NCBI GenBank assembly: GCA_947574055.1
Contig: CANPIC010000033.1
Location: 1 to 33,688 of the forward strand
Direction: 5' to 3'
DNA: 33,688 nucleotides
Source of the DNA: an uncultured bacterium
GTDB taxonomy: Bacteria > Bacillota > Clostridia > Lachnospirales > Lachnospiraceae
Below the pieces are notes generated by a model. The model did not search any database. It was not told where the DNA came from and saw nothing but the letters and a program-made list of their open reading frames with translations. The position numbers and the translations under genes are program-made. Shown in pieces: positions 1 to 8,018 of the stretch (the stretch's first letter is position 1; each line of letters opens with the position of its first letter).

Positions 1-2
1 TT

Positions 3-362
3 GCACTTGCGTTTCAAGTGCCTAATGGATTATCTCAATTGGAAGATATCATTTCTACGAAAAAAAGAGAACTTGCTATCATATCAGAAGTTGTTTCGAA
101 ATTTTTGGGTGAACAGGAACTGTTAGACGGTCTTTCTCCGCGGGACTTATTTTTGCTATTAAGAAGTTCAAATGAGTCCCCATCCTTAGATGAGTTAATT
201 AATGTATTTGAAATGCTTGCCAGAGAGGAAATTGGTATTTTGCAAAAGGCTGATGGAAAAGATTCGCCTGAAAATATGAGATATATGTTAAGAGGTGTAG
301 AAAAGACAATTAATCGGTTAAGAGCATTGGCATCAGCGATTGAGAGGGGAATCCAAGAATAG
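3..362 (+). CDS. C-terminal part of an unidentified protein (cut by left edge)
   Basis: The reading frame is open from the left edge to a stop at 360-362, giving about 119 residues. A GTG at 18 is the first possible start, but no ribosome site can be judged there and the frame is open upstream, so this is more likely the tail of a longer protein. The sequence is rich in Leu, Glu, Arg and Lys and looks all-helical, with a Lys/Arg-rich end. No signal peptide or membrane segment is seen. I do not recognise the family. The region is more A+T-rich than the genes to its right, and decayed DNA follows it, so it may belong to a different, possibly mobile, neighbourhood. Confidence 0.5.
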   Translation, partial: ALAFQVPNGLSQLEDIISTKKRELAIISEVVSKFLGEQELLDGLSPRDLFLLLRSSNESPSLDELINVFEMLAREEIGILQKADGKDSPENMRYMLRGVEKTINRLRALASAIERGIQE

Positions 363-573
363 GAGAAATGGTCTTTGCAGTTTAAGGGAATACGATTGAA
401 GAATTACTACAACAAGAGAGGAAGAGGAGTTCGGAAAAAGTTAGAGAAAATGAAAGACTTATAATCATTTTAGTACTACAGAATAAATAAGCGGTATACA
501 GTAATACTCAGATATTGGCTTTTCGCAGGGCCAATGGTGATTATCTGCGAGAGGGCAGTAGAAAGGCCTTACT
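363..573. other. A+T-rich stretch with no recognisable gene
   Basis: All frames carry frequent stops. One short open stretch around 396-490 would read as a charged, Gln/Glu/Arg-rich peptide, but it has no start codon with a ribosome site and matches nothing I know. Together with the broken gene that follows, it looks like decayed coding DNA. Confidence 0.4.
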
Positions 574-790
574 ATGGAATTTCTTGAACTTGCAAAAAGG
601 CGTTATTGGCGTTATTTTGTCCGCTGTTATTCAGACAGACAAGAGATATAGATGCTTCTAAATGAGGAAGCTGCTGATCCGGAGAGACATTCGTGTGAAC
701 AAACCCGTTTGAAGGCATATATGGTTTGCTTCTCTTTCTCAAACAAAGACAAGTTATTGTACCGCTGATAACGGGACATGGCGGAAGTAA
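574..790 (+). pseudogene. Remnant of a nitroreductase-family gene
   Basis: An ATG at 574 behind GAAAGG opens with MEFLELAKRRY, the usual start of small nitroreductases (FMN-dependent NAD(P)H oxidoreductases). It is followed by RCYSDRQ and, after a stop, MLLNEEAA, which corresponds to the family's Arg-x-Tyr-Ser-Asp-Arg then IDxILEAGR region. The frame is broken by a TAG about 26 codons in and by further stops. There is a 9-base tandem duplication (TGGCGTTAT twice) near 604-625. Nothing resembling the family's remaining roughly 120 residues can be followed. This is a dead 5' fragment. The family call rests on the N-terminal motif only. Confidence 0.55.
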
Positions 791-896
791 TTGTAAGATT
801 ACTTTAACAAAGATGAGTTTTTGTATATTGGAGATATTCTCTGGGATGTAGCAGCCGGTAAGGATTGTATCGCTATTCGGATGACAACGATATGCT

Positions 897-1754
897 TTAT
901 CGGTGTTCGGATTTACGAAAATACTCTTTCTGAAAAGTTTTTGGCGGCGTACCCTCTTTTTTCCTGAAAACAGTAATAAAATAATTATAATCCGGGAAAC
1001 CGCACATGGATGCGATTTCCGCCAGAGGAAGGCCAGGTTGCTCCATAAGAAGCTGTCTGGCCTTTTCGATACGCAGATTCCTGATATATTCAGCGATCCC
1101 GATACCATAGTTCTCTTTTGCTATCTTATAGATCTTGGTCTTCCCGATCTGAAAGTGGGTGGCGATTGAGATGGCGTCTATGTTTTCCGTGAAATGGGCC
1201 TGTATATATTCATCGATCTGGATCGGCAGTTCCTGTTGCCTTAAGGAAACGAGATGTTCCATGCACAGGAAGGAACCGACTGCCTGCATGATATGGGACG
1301 CAGAAGCGATATAATCCGCTGGAATGAGCGGCAGCATAAGGCAGGCACTTTTCAGGGTGTCCATAGATAGGCCGTAATCCTTGCAGCGTCCGGCAATCCG
1401 TTCCCAGCCCTCTTCATAGGTTGGATAGGGGAAAATGTGTCCGAAAAACAGATAACCGATCACAAGATTGCTGACAATGATTGGTGTGATACTTTCGGTG
1501 AGTCCGGCGTGACATTCATAAGTAAAGGTGGAACGGCGCATGGCTGCCCTGCGGCAGGTGGCTTCATCACAGGCCTTGCAGCGGCTGGCTCCTTGCTCCG
1601 TGGAGCGGATAATCTGGCAAAACGGTGCGATCTGCTCGGGATAGGAGGCAAGTTCATGGAAAGAGTCATCGAATACCGTAATGCGGATCTGTGTGATCTT
1701 ATAGAAGTCCTTTAAAAGAGACTGCAGCTTGATCAGGTCAAAACAGGAAATCAC
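897..1754 (-). CDS. AraC-family regulator with PocR sensor domain
   Basis: A one-component transcription regulator. The N-terminal ~150 residues match the PocR sensory domain: an opening CFDLIKLQSLLKDFY, ITVFDD, and the cysteine cluster CKACDEATC followed by a later ECHAG, as in PocR-type ligand-binding domains. The C-terminal ~100 residues are an AraC/XylS double helix-turn-helix (IATHFQIGKTKIYKIAKE; then LAEIASMCGFPDYNYF). I chose GTG at 1752-1754 because GAGG lies six bases before it. An ATG at 1776-1778 in the same frame has no ribosome site but cannot be excluded. It is divergent from the isomerase gene at 1858, so it probably activates that sugar operon. The ligand is unknown; by analogy it would be a small polyol or sugar. 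Confidence 0.85.
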   Translation of the reverse strand: MISCFDLIKLQSLLKDFYKITQIRITVFDDSFHELASYPEQIAPFCQIIRSTEQGASRCKACDEATCRRAAMRRSTFTYECHAGLTESITPIIVSNLVIGYLFFGHIFPYPTYEEGWERIAGRCKDYGLSMDTLKSACLMLPLIPADYIASASHIMQAVGSFLCMEHLVSLRQQELPIQIDEYIQAHFTENIDAISIATHFQIGKTKIYKIAKENYGIGIAEYIRNLRIEKARQLLMEQPGLPLAEIASMCGFPDYNYFITVFRKKEGTPPKTFQKEYFRKSEHR

Positions 1755-1857
1755 AGGATACCTCGCGAACAAATTCAAAGTAAAAGGAACAGAGTTCTAT
1801 ATAAATTTATTTTACCACACAATAGAATATAGACAAGAAGAAATGAAGGAGGAGACT

Positions 1858-3264
1858 ATGGATAAGAAAATGACTTTTGCGCTGGCGTTCTGCAACAGAG
1901 GATTCATGCCCGGAGAATTGATCTATGGAGCCCGGGAAGATATGATCAGGGCAGTCACAGAGGCAGGATATGATTACATAGCAATGGACGCGGAACTGAC
2001 CAGATATGGCGGGATTGAGACCAGGGATGAAGGACGCCTTTATGCAAGATGGCTGAAGGAACAGGAAGGACAGTATGATGGAGTGATCTTTTCCATGCCG
2101 ATCTTTGCGGATGAAAACGGTGCAATCACCGCGCTGCAGGATGCCGGGGTCCCGATTCTGATGCAGGCGTATCCTGACGAGATCGGAAAGATGGATTTTG
2201 CGCACAGAAGAGACGCGTTCTGCGGCAAATTCTCGGTGACAGATGTGTTTACCCAGTATCAGGTTCCGTTCACTGTCATGAAGCCGCATGTAGTCCATCC
2301 GCTGTCGGAGGCATTTGCCCGCAACCTGAAGGATTTCGCTGCCATCTGCCGTGTTGTAAATGGCATGAAACGCTTTACGATCGGCTGTATCGGAGCCAGG
2401 ACGACGGCGTTTAAGACAACAAGATTTGACGAGATCGGTCTTCAGAAGAACGGAATCACCGTGGAATCCCTTGATTTGTCCGAACTTGTTTTTAAAGTGA
2501 GCCAGAAAGCCGATGAGGATGAGAAGGTACAAAACAAGATGGACACTCTGATGAAGTATACTGATTTCTCCGGTGTGCCGTTGGAAAAGAAGCTGGTGCT
2601 CTCCAAGATATCTGTTGTGATAGATGAATACATTGAGGAGTATCATATGGACGCGGTTGCGCTCCGCTGCTGGAACGAAATGGAACAGATCCTGAGAGTA
2701 TGTCCCTGTGTACTGCTTTCCGAACTGAATGACAGGGGGATCGTGACCAGCTGTGAGATCGACCTGACAAGTGCTATCTCCATGCGGGCTATGATGCTGG
2801 CGAGTGAACAGCCGACGGCTGTTCTTGACTGGAACAACAATTATGGAGAAGAAGAGAATAAAGTAATCCTGTTCCACTGCGGGTCTTGTGCACAGAGCCT
2901 GATGACAGGGAAGGGAACGGTCACCGCGCACAAGATGTTCGAAAAAACAGATGCGGGCAGTGGCTGGGGAACAAATGAAGGCCGCATTCGTCCGATGAAG
3001 ACGACGCTCTCCAACTGTCTGACTGTAGACGGGAAGATCAGGATCTATGCAAGCGAAGCGGAGTTTACGGATGATCCGATCGAAGAGGCCTATTTTGGGT
3101 GCGCCGGGGTCTGTGAGCTTCCCGATATGGAGAATAAGCTCCTGAAGCTGGCAAGAGGCGGCTTCAAACATCACACCTGTGTGGGCGTGGGACATATGAA
3201 AGAGATCCTGAAAGAGGCATTTACTACTTATCTGCATTATGAGTGGATAGATATCGATCAATGA
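1858..3264 (+). CDS. L-fucose/L-arabinose isomerase family protein
   Basis: A cytoplasmic protein of 468 residues from ATG 1858, which has AAGGAGG at 1846-1852. It resembles the FucI/AraA-like aldose-ketose isomerase superfamily: an N-terminal Rossmann-like half with DGVIFSMPIF, a central ALRCWNEMEQ segment that supplies an acidic metal ligand in relatives, and a C-terminal half with FHCGSCAQSLM. The frame continues upstream to about 1729, but there it overlaps the start of the divergent regulator, so the later ATG is better. The family converts aldoses to ketoses with Mn2+. The exact sugar cannot be told. It is followed directly by a broken FGGY sugar kinase, which would have phosphorylated the product. 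It is likely controlled by the adjacent PocR-AraC protein. Confidence 0.85.
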   Translation: MDKKMTFALAFCNRGFMPGELIYGAREDMIRAVTEAGYDYIAMDAELTRYGGIETRDEGRLYARWLKEQEGQYDGVIFSMPIFADENGAITALQDAGVPILMQAYPDEIGKMDFAHRRDAFCGKFSVTDVFTQYQVPFTVMKPHVVHPLSEAFARNLKDFAAICRVVNGMKRFTIGCIGARTTAFKTTRFDEIGLQKNGITVESLDLSELVFKVSQKADEDEKVQNKMDTLMKYTDFSGVPLEKKLVLSKISVVIDEYIEEYHMDAVALRCWNEMEQILRVCPCVLLSELNDRGIVTSCEIDLTSAISMRAMMLASEQPTAVLDWNNNYGEEENKVILFHCGSCAQSLMTGKGTVTAHKMFEKTDAGSGWGTNEGRIRPMKTTLSNCLTVDGKIRIYASEAEFTDDPIEEAYFGCAGVCELPDMENKLLKLARGGFKHHTCVGVGHMKEILKEAFTTYLHYEWIDIDQ

Positions 3265-3299
3265 GGAGCTTTGTATCAATGTCAAAGGAGCTGATGGGA

Positions 3300-3698
3300 G
3301 GAAGATAGCCGGATTGGATATAGCAACAAACCGGATGCAAGTGCATCGTTTTTGACGAAGAAGGAAGATATTTGGATCAGGCATACAGGGATTACTCGGT
3401 CCGGAGGGCAGTGGGCGGACATGAGATCGATGTTTGTGTATTGATGGATGCTGTGTATGGAGTCCTGCGGGATATGGCCGGGAAGTATACTGACATTGCA
3501 GGGATCGGTGTGACCGGTCTTCACCCGCATCAGATGTACAGCATCGCCAAGATCATGTGGATCAAGAGGAATCACCGGGAAATTTACAGCAAGGCAAATA
3601 GAATACATCTGATGGGCGATTACGTAATCTGGCATCTGACCGGTAAGATACAGGTGGTTGTGATCAGCCATGATCAGGTTGCGGCATCCTGTTCCTAG
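3300..3698 (+). pseudogene. Decayed FGGY-family carbohydrate kinase
   Basis: The DNA encodes recognisable pieces of a xylulokinase-like sugar kinase in two frames. AAG at 3302 opens KIAGLDIAT, the FGGY phosphate-binding start, which then runs into a stop. From about 3338 the next frame continues CIVFDEEGRYLDQAYRDYSV, so a frameshift lies near 3335. The second frame runs through VLMDAVYGVLRDMAGKYTDI and GIGVTG, then jumps to HPHQMYSIAKIMWIKRN, which normally lies dozens of residues later. That indicates an internal deletion near 3520. After MGDYVIWHLTGK the sequence degenerates and stops at 3698, less than a third of the usual ~500 residues. It sits 35 bases after the isomerase, where a sugar-pathway kinase would be expected. 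Confidence 0.85.
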
Positions 3699-3755
3699 TT
3701 TTGGCATGGTTCTTTTTTAGATCGTGAAAACCGCAAGATAGATGAAAAGAGGAAT

Positions 3756-3773
3756 AGAAATTTCTGTTATAAT
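3756..3773 (+). promoter_or_regulatory. Promoter -10 with adjacent palindrome
   Basis: A perfect TATAAT lies at 3768-3773, 27 bases before the AraC-GNAT start. The perfect palindrome AGAAATTTCT (3756-3765) sits in the spacer region, where a regulator could compete with polymerase. No good -35 box is visible, which fits a promoter needing an activator, perhaps the AraC-domain protein itself. Confidence 0.5.
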
Positions 3774-3800
3774 CCGGTGAGAAGGGAGGGAACTGCAACT

Positions 3801-4661
3801 ATGCCGGGAAATATCAAAAATGTGATAGCGGCGATCGACTATATGGAAAGCCACCTGCATGAAAAGCTGGATCTGGACACGATTGCGGAAGCACTGCATT
3901 ATTCAAAATATCATCTGCACAGGATGTTTACAGGTACGGTGGGACTGACAATCCAGACTTATGTACAGCGCCGACGGCTGACTGAGGCCGCAAAGCTGCT
4001 TGTTTTTTCCGATGAACCAATCCTTGCAATTGCACTCACTGCCGGATATGAAAGCCAGCAGTCTTTTACTGACAGTTTCAGGGCCATGTATAAAAAGGCC
4101 CCTAACCAGTACAGGGAGGAAGAGAAATTTTATCCGCTGCAGTTAAGATACGTTTTGCATGAAAATCCAGCAAACTTGAAAAAGGAAGCCTGCTGGCGGC
4201 AGCAGATTGCCTATGCAACAGAGGCAGACATCCCGGAATGGATGGAGCTGGTGCATCTTGTGATTGATGGTTTCCCGCATCTGGATGAGGAGCAATACCT
4301 TGAACAGCTACGGGAGTGCATCCGGAACAGGCAGGCATTGATCCTGAAAGATGCCACTGTCGCAGTCGGGATCATGGCTTTTCATGAAATGACAGGGAGC
4401 ATCGATTTTTTGGGTGTGCACCCGCAATATCGCAAAAGGGGGATTGCCAGGGCATTTTGTGAAAAGGCGCTGTATGAACTGGTGCGCTCCAAAGAGATTA
4501 CTGTCACGACTTTCAGGGAGGGTGACAAAGCAGATACCGGTTATCGCCGGACATTCAAAAACCTTGGGTTTGCCGAGGCAGAACTGCTGGTCGAGTTTGG
4601 CTACCCGACCCAGCGGTTTATATTACAAAAAGAGGAAACGGAGGGGGCGGAGTATGCTTGA
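3801..4661 (+). CDS. AraC-type HTH fused to GNAT acetyltransferase
   Basis: A 286-residue two-domain protein. Residues ~1-107 are an AraC DNA-binding domain with both helix-turn-helices (LDLDTIAEALHYSKYHLHRMF and ILAIALTAGYESQQSFTDSF). Residues ~130-275 look like a GNAT acetyltransferase: an IDFLGVHPQYRKRGIA segment carries the acetyl-CoA pyrophosphate loop (Q/R-x-x-G-I-A), followed by YRRTFKNLGF. ATG 3801 follows GGAGGGAACTGCAACT; an upstream GTG at 3777 is less likely because it abuts the -10 box. Its last eight bases overlap the start of the MATE gene, so the two are translationally coupled. Inference: it senses a compound by binding or acetylating it, and controls the pump. Confidence 0.85.
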   Translation: MPGNIKNVIAAIDYMESHLHEKLDLDTIAEALHYSKYHLHRMFTGTVGLTIQTYVQRRRLTEAAKLLVFSDEPILAIALTAGYESQQSFTDSFRAMYKKAPNQYREEEKFYPLQLRYVLHENPANLKKEACWRQQIAYATEADIPEWMELVHLVIDGFPHLDEEQYLEQLRECIRNRQALILKDATVAVGIMAFHEMTGSIDFLGVHPQYRKRGIARAFCEKALYELVRSKEITVTTFREGDKADTGYRRTFKNLGFAEAELLVEFGYPTQRFILQKEETEGAEYA

Positions 4662-6003
4662 AATACCGACAGAAGAAAATCCGCTTTCGCAGGACTTTTC
4701 TATCAGGTCGCTGCTGAAATTTGCATTTCCAACGATTGTAATGATGCTGCTCATGGGGCTGTATACGATTGTTGATACGATCTTTGTGGCACGGTTTGTA
4801 GGAACCAATGCCCTGTCAGCGCTCAATATCGTATGCCCTGTGATCAACCTGACCGTAGGTCTTGGAACCATGCTTGCCACGGGAGGGAGCGCAATCGTTG
4901 CAAGGAAGATGGGAGCGGGGGAAACCGTAAGGGCATCGCAGGATTTTACCTTGATCATAGGGGCGGGCGCTCTATTAGGTGTGGTAATCACAGTTTTAGG
5001 AGTTGCATTGATAGACAGCATGATAGGGGGACTGGGGGCGAGTCAGATCTTATTCCCTTATTGCAGGGAGTATTTATTTCTCTTGCTTTTGTTTACGCCT
5101 GCGAGTATGCTGCAGGTTCTTTTTCAAAATCTGATCGTGACAGCAGGACGTCCCGGAATTGGCATGGCGCTTGGGGTAGGTGCAGGAGCGGCCAATATCC
5201 TTTTTGATTACATTTTTATGGTTCCGCTGGAGATGGGGATTCAGGGAGCAGCACTGGGAACGGGCATCGGGTATCTGATACCGACAGTGGCAGGTATTTT
5301 GTTTTTCACGGCAGGCAACGGCAGTCTGCATTTCAGAAAGCCGGTCATGGACCTTTCCATACTGGCGGGAAGCTGCGTCAATGGTTTTTCTGAAATGGTA
5401 AGCCAGGCCGCCTCTGCGGTGACTACATTCCTTTTTAACAGGATTATGATGAAACTGCTCGGTGAGGACGGTGTGGCCGCCATCACGATCCTTATTTACA
5501 CACAGTTTTTGCTGACCGCCCTTTACATAGGTTTTTCTATGGGAGTGGCTCCCGTTATCAGCTATAACTATGGGAAACAGGACAAGGCCCGGTTAAAAAA
5601 GGTATTTGCTATCTGTTTGCGGTTTATCATTGCGGTTTCGATAGTTATCTTTGGCCTAACGATAGCCTTTGGCTCTCCTTTGGTCAGCTTTTTTGCCAGC
5701 AAGGGAACCTCGGTTTATGAGATTGCCAGGAAAGGGTTCCTGCTCTTCCCGTTTGGCTTTCTGTTCTGCGGGCTGAACATTTTTACTTCCGCCGCATTTA
5801 CTGCGCTGTCAAACGGCAAGCTGTCGGCGATACTATCTTTCCTGCGGACGTTCGGTTTCATACTTGTGTTTCTGCTTATCTTGCCGGAATTTATGGGAGT
5901 GACGGGTGTGTGGCTGGCAGTACCGATGGCAGAACTGCTTACGATGGTGGTGGCACTGGTCTTTCTATTTCGCAACAAGGACAGGTATCATTACGCATCA
6001 TGA
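4654..6003 (+). CDS. MATE family efflux transporter
   Basis: A 449-residue integral membrane protein of the MATE/MatE family (cation-coupled multidrug antiporters of the cytoplasmic membrane), with about 12 hydrophobic segments in two similar halves. It begins MLEIPTEENPLSQDFSIRSL and has the family pattern FAFPTIVMMLLMGLYTIVDT, with GSAIVARKMGAGE in the first half and MGVAPVISYNYGKQDKARLK in the second. ATG 4654 has GGAGGGGGCGGAG directly upstream. Its start overlaps the AraC-GNAT gene by eight bases, so both come from one mRNA. The substrate is unknown. The transcript may run into the ~250-base gap that precedes the convergent HxlR gene; no strong terminator was recognised there. Confidence 0.92.
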   Translation: MLEIPTEENPLSQDFSIRSLLKFAFPTIVMMLLMGLYTIVDTIFVARFVGTNALSALNIVCPVINLTVGLGTMLATGGSAIVARKMGAGETVRASQDFTLIIGAGALLGVVITVLGVALIDSMIGGLGASQILFPYCREYLFLLLLFTPASMLQVLFQNLIVTAGRPGIGMALGVGAGAANILFDYIFMVPLEMGIQGAALGTGIGYLIPTVAGILFFTAGNGSLHFRKPVMDLSILAGSCVNGFSEMVSQAASAVTTFLFNRIMMKLLGEDGVAAITILIYTQFLLTALYIGFSMGVAPVISYNYGKQDKARLKKVFAICLRFIIAVSIVIFGLTIAFGSPLVSFFASKGTSVYEIARKGFLLFPFGFLFCGLNIFTSAAFTALSNGKLSAILSFLRTFGFILVFLLILPEFMGVTGVWLAVPMAELLTMVVALVFLFRNKDRYHYAS

Positions 6004-6251
6004 TAGGATTTAGAAGAAGGGGTGGTCCATTACCGGAGGGGAACAGACATAAGGAGACAGGGGCTTCCCACAGCCCGGACGAATGGTAAAAAACTTTACA
6101 CTTATTTTGGATTATCTTGAAAAAGAAAAAGATTTCGTTCCCTTGCGGCTGACTGCGCTAAAATTCTGCCGATCTAAAAAGTAGAAAGAACTTTATGATG
6201 CAAATAGTATGACAGGAACTGCTGCGGGAAGCTGTGACTGAGAAAACGGAG

Positions 6252-6617
6252 TTATTTCTCATATGGGTTTTTATAATCAGGGCAGAGGTATGTTTCGCTC
6301 CATGCCATCATCGTCTGCAGGACAGGGATAAAACTTTCCCCCAATCCGGTGAGTGAATATTCTACTTTCGGCGGGATTTCCCTGTAAATTTCCCGGTGGA
6401 GGAAACCATCACTTTCCAGTTCGCGGAGCTGTTTTGTCAGCGTGGATTGCGTGATGCCGTCAAGGCGGCGCAGCAGTTCCCCGAACCGCTGGATTTTGTA
6501 AAAGGATACATACCATAAGATCAGAATTTTCCATTTGCCGCCGATTACGGACTGCAGTCTGCCCATAGGGACACAGCGGGCAAGGGTTTTTTCGTCGTTA
6601 AATTTGTTGTCAGCCAT
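6252..6617 (-). CDS. HxlR family winged-helix regulator
   Basis: A 121-residue protein with the HxlR layout: an N-terminal CVPMGRLQSVIGGKWKILIL, the winged helix with RFGELLRRLDGITQSTLTKQ and LRELESDGFLHREIY, then a YSLTGLGESFIPVLQTMMAW dimer helix. The first cysteine sits in the position that HxlR regulators such as HypR use for redox or electrophile sensing. ATG at 6615-6617 lies behind GAGGGGAAGCGAA. It is convergent with the MATE gene and divergent from the radical SAM gene at 6809, so it may control itself and that gene. The inducing signal is unknown. Confidence 0.9.
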   Translation of the reverse strand: MADNKFNDEKTLARCVPMGRLQSVIGGKWKILILWYVSFYKIQRFGELLRRLDGITQSTLTKQLRELESDGFLHREIYREIPPKVEYSLTGLGESFIPVLQTMMAWSETYLCPDYKNPYEK

Positions 6618-6640
6618 TTCGCTTCCCCTCTTTCTCCATG

Positions 6641-6669
6641 AGTATAGTCCGGCGGTGGGGAAAAATCAA
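6641..6669 (-). promoter_or_regulatory. Promoter of the HxlR gene
   Basis: On the minus strand, TTGATT (plus 6664-6669), a 17-base spacer and TATACT (plus 6641-6646) form a good sigma-A promoter, 23 bases before the HxlR start codon. Confidence 0.6.
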
Positions 6670-6688
6670 GATAGGGTTATGTTTGACC

Positions 6689-6712
6689 GGTAGTATGAAA
6701 AAAGGAACTACC
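6689..6712. promoter_or_regulatory. Candidate HxlR operator (inverted repeat)
   Basis: GGTAGT at 6689-6694 and ACTACC at 6707-6712 form a six-base inverted repeat with a 12-base gap, in the divergent hxlR/radical SAM spacer. A further GGTAGT occurs at about 6752, inside a likely promoter for the radical SAM gene (TTGATT at 6731, 17-base spacer, TAGTTT at 6754). Binding by HxlR is inferred from position. Confidence 0.35.
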
Positions 6713-6808
6713 AATGAAAAAAGACAGTACTTGATTTGTAGGAGTTTTAGGGGTAGTTTAGTGCAAAAGAGGATATCCGATTTGTAAAAATACGAGGAGG
6801 AATGAAGG

Positions 6809-7708
6809 ATGCACTATACAGGAACTATATGGAGGCCGCCCTATGAGGCATCTTCCCTGTTATTGGAAGTCACAATAGGCTGTACACACCACAGATGTAA
6901 ATTCTGTACGCTTTATGCAGATCTGCCTTTCCGGTTCAGGATGTCAGCGAAGGAGTATATAGAGTCGGACCTGAAAGAGGCGCAGAAGATGTATCGCTCC
7001 TTTGGCAGGAGGAAGGTACCCCGGACTTTTCTCACCGGGGCGAACCCATTCGTGCTGAAATATGACAGGCTGATGGAGATTGCGGGACTGGTACACAAAT
7101 ATTTTCCGGAGACGGAAACAATCGGCAGTTTTGCCAGGGTGACGGACATTACCCTGAAATCAGATGAGGAACTTGCTGCCCTGCGCGGCGCAGGGTATAA
7201 TGGATTAACAATCGGCATCGAAACAGCAGATGACGAGGCACTGCGGTTTATGGAGAAAGGGTATCTGTCGGCTGACATACTAAAGCAGTGCAGGCGACTG
7301 GATCAGGCCGGTATCCGTTACAGCTTTTTCTATCTGACGGGCATATGCGGTGCGGGACGCGGAGAGGACGGGGCAAAGGCCACTGCCGCTGTATGCAATA
7401 AACTCCATCCGGTTTTGCTTGGTGCCAATATGCTGACCATCTACCCGGATGCAAAACTGTATGAGGAAATCCAGCAGGGCAACTGGAAGGAGGAAAGTGA
7501 GATAGAAAAGTACAGGGAGATCCGCACGCTGGTGAAGGAGTTGGAAATACCGACAGAATTTGCGGCGTTTGGTGCTTCCAATGCCTTTCAGCTTCATGGG
7601 GTTTTACCGAAAGATAAGAAGGCCCTTATGGGTGCGATTGACAGGATAATCGGAACCGTAAAAGAAGATGACCTGCGGGCATATCGTAAAAATCTTCCTC
7701 ATCTATAG
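6809..7708 (+). CDS. Radical SAM protein with CX4CX2C cluster motif
   Basis: A 299-residue cytoplasmic radical S-adenosylmethionine enzyme. GCTHHRCKFC at residues 24-33 places the [4Fe-4S] cysteines at C25, C30 and C33. This CX4CX2C spacing differs from the common CX3CX2C but occurs in a branch of COG1032-like proteins. TFLTGANPF, GLTIGIETADDEAL and the GCGAGRGEDGA loop fit the TIM-barrel SAM-binding segments. The start has GAGGAATGAAGG upstream of ATG 6809. The opening WRPPYEA is repeated by a dead second copy just downstream. The reaction is unknown. It may be controlled by the divergent HxlR protein. Confidence 0.88.
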   Translation: MHYTGTIWRPPYEASSLLLEVTIGCTHHRCKFCTLYADLPFRFRMSAKEYIESDLKEAQKMYRSFGRRKVPRTFLTGANPFVLKYDRLMEIAGLVHKYFPETETIGSFARVTDITLKSDEELAALRGAGYNGLTIGIETADDEALRFMEKGYLSADILKQCRRLDQAGIRYSFFYLTGICGAGRGEDGAKATAAVCNKLHPVLLGANMLTIYPDAKLYEEIQQGNWKEESEIEKYREIRTLVKELEIPTEFAAFGASNAFQLHGVLPKDKKALMGAIDRIIGTVKEDDLRAYRKNLPHL

Positions 7709-7796
7709 GAGATATGATAGGGGATGGAAGATGACAGAGTATAGGGGGAGAAGTGAAAGGTTTGATGCAGGATAGGCAGTGAGGAGGTGATGCAAG

Positions 7797-7980
7797 TTGC
7801 ATTTTATAGGAAGGACGTGGAGGCCGCCCTATGAGGCACATTCTGTCATCATACAGGCAACTTCCGGCTGCACTTACAGGCGGTTTTTGCAGCCTTTATA
7901 AAAATGAGTGCTTCCGTATGTCACCGCTGGAGGAGTTTGAGGAAGACAGAGAGAGGATAAAGCAGATAAGCAGTATAACA
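7797..7980 (+). pseudogene. Fragment of a second radical SAM gene
   Basis: TTG at 7797, behind GAGGAGG (about 7781-7787), opens a frame reading HFIGRTWRPPYEAHSVII then SGCTYRR, closely matching the start of the intact radical SAM protein (HYTGTIWRPPYEASSLLL, then GCTHHRC). A frameshift at about 7878 follows. The next frame continues CSLYKNECFRMSPLEEFEED, the expected text after the third cluster cysteine (CTLYADLPFRFRMSAKEYIE in the intact copy). The cluster cysteines C30 and C33 are partly lost at the break. The similarity ends at about 7960 and no further part of the enzyme is found. The copies are therefore a tandem duplication, or two paralogues, of which the second has been reduced to its first ~60 codons. 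Confidence 0.75.
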
Positions 7981-8018
7981 GGGAATTGCAGGATATTTTG
8001 GAATCGGGAGACATAGAT

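Noticed and set aside
809..900. An in-frame stretch reading YIGDILWDVAAGKD, like the last motif of a HAD-family phosphatase
   Set aside because: Only about 15 residues match, with no start, no other HAD motif and stops on both sides; it may be a relic but cannot be claimed.
1807..3384. A 525-codon open frame on the minus strand across the isomerase gene
   Set aside because: It is antisense to a clearly recognisable isomerase and its translation has low-complexity, non-protein-like composition.
6083..6184. A 33-codon frame (MVKNFTLILDYLEKEKDF...) after the MATE gene
   Set aside because: No convincing ribosome site and no recognised family; at most a relic of a longer gene in the 6004-6251 gap.
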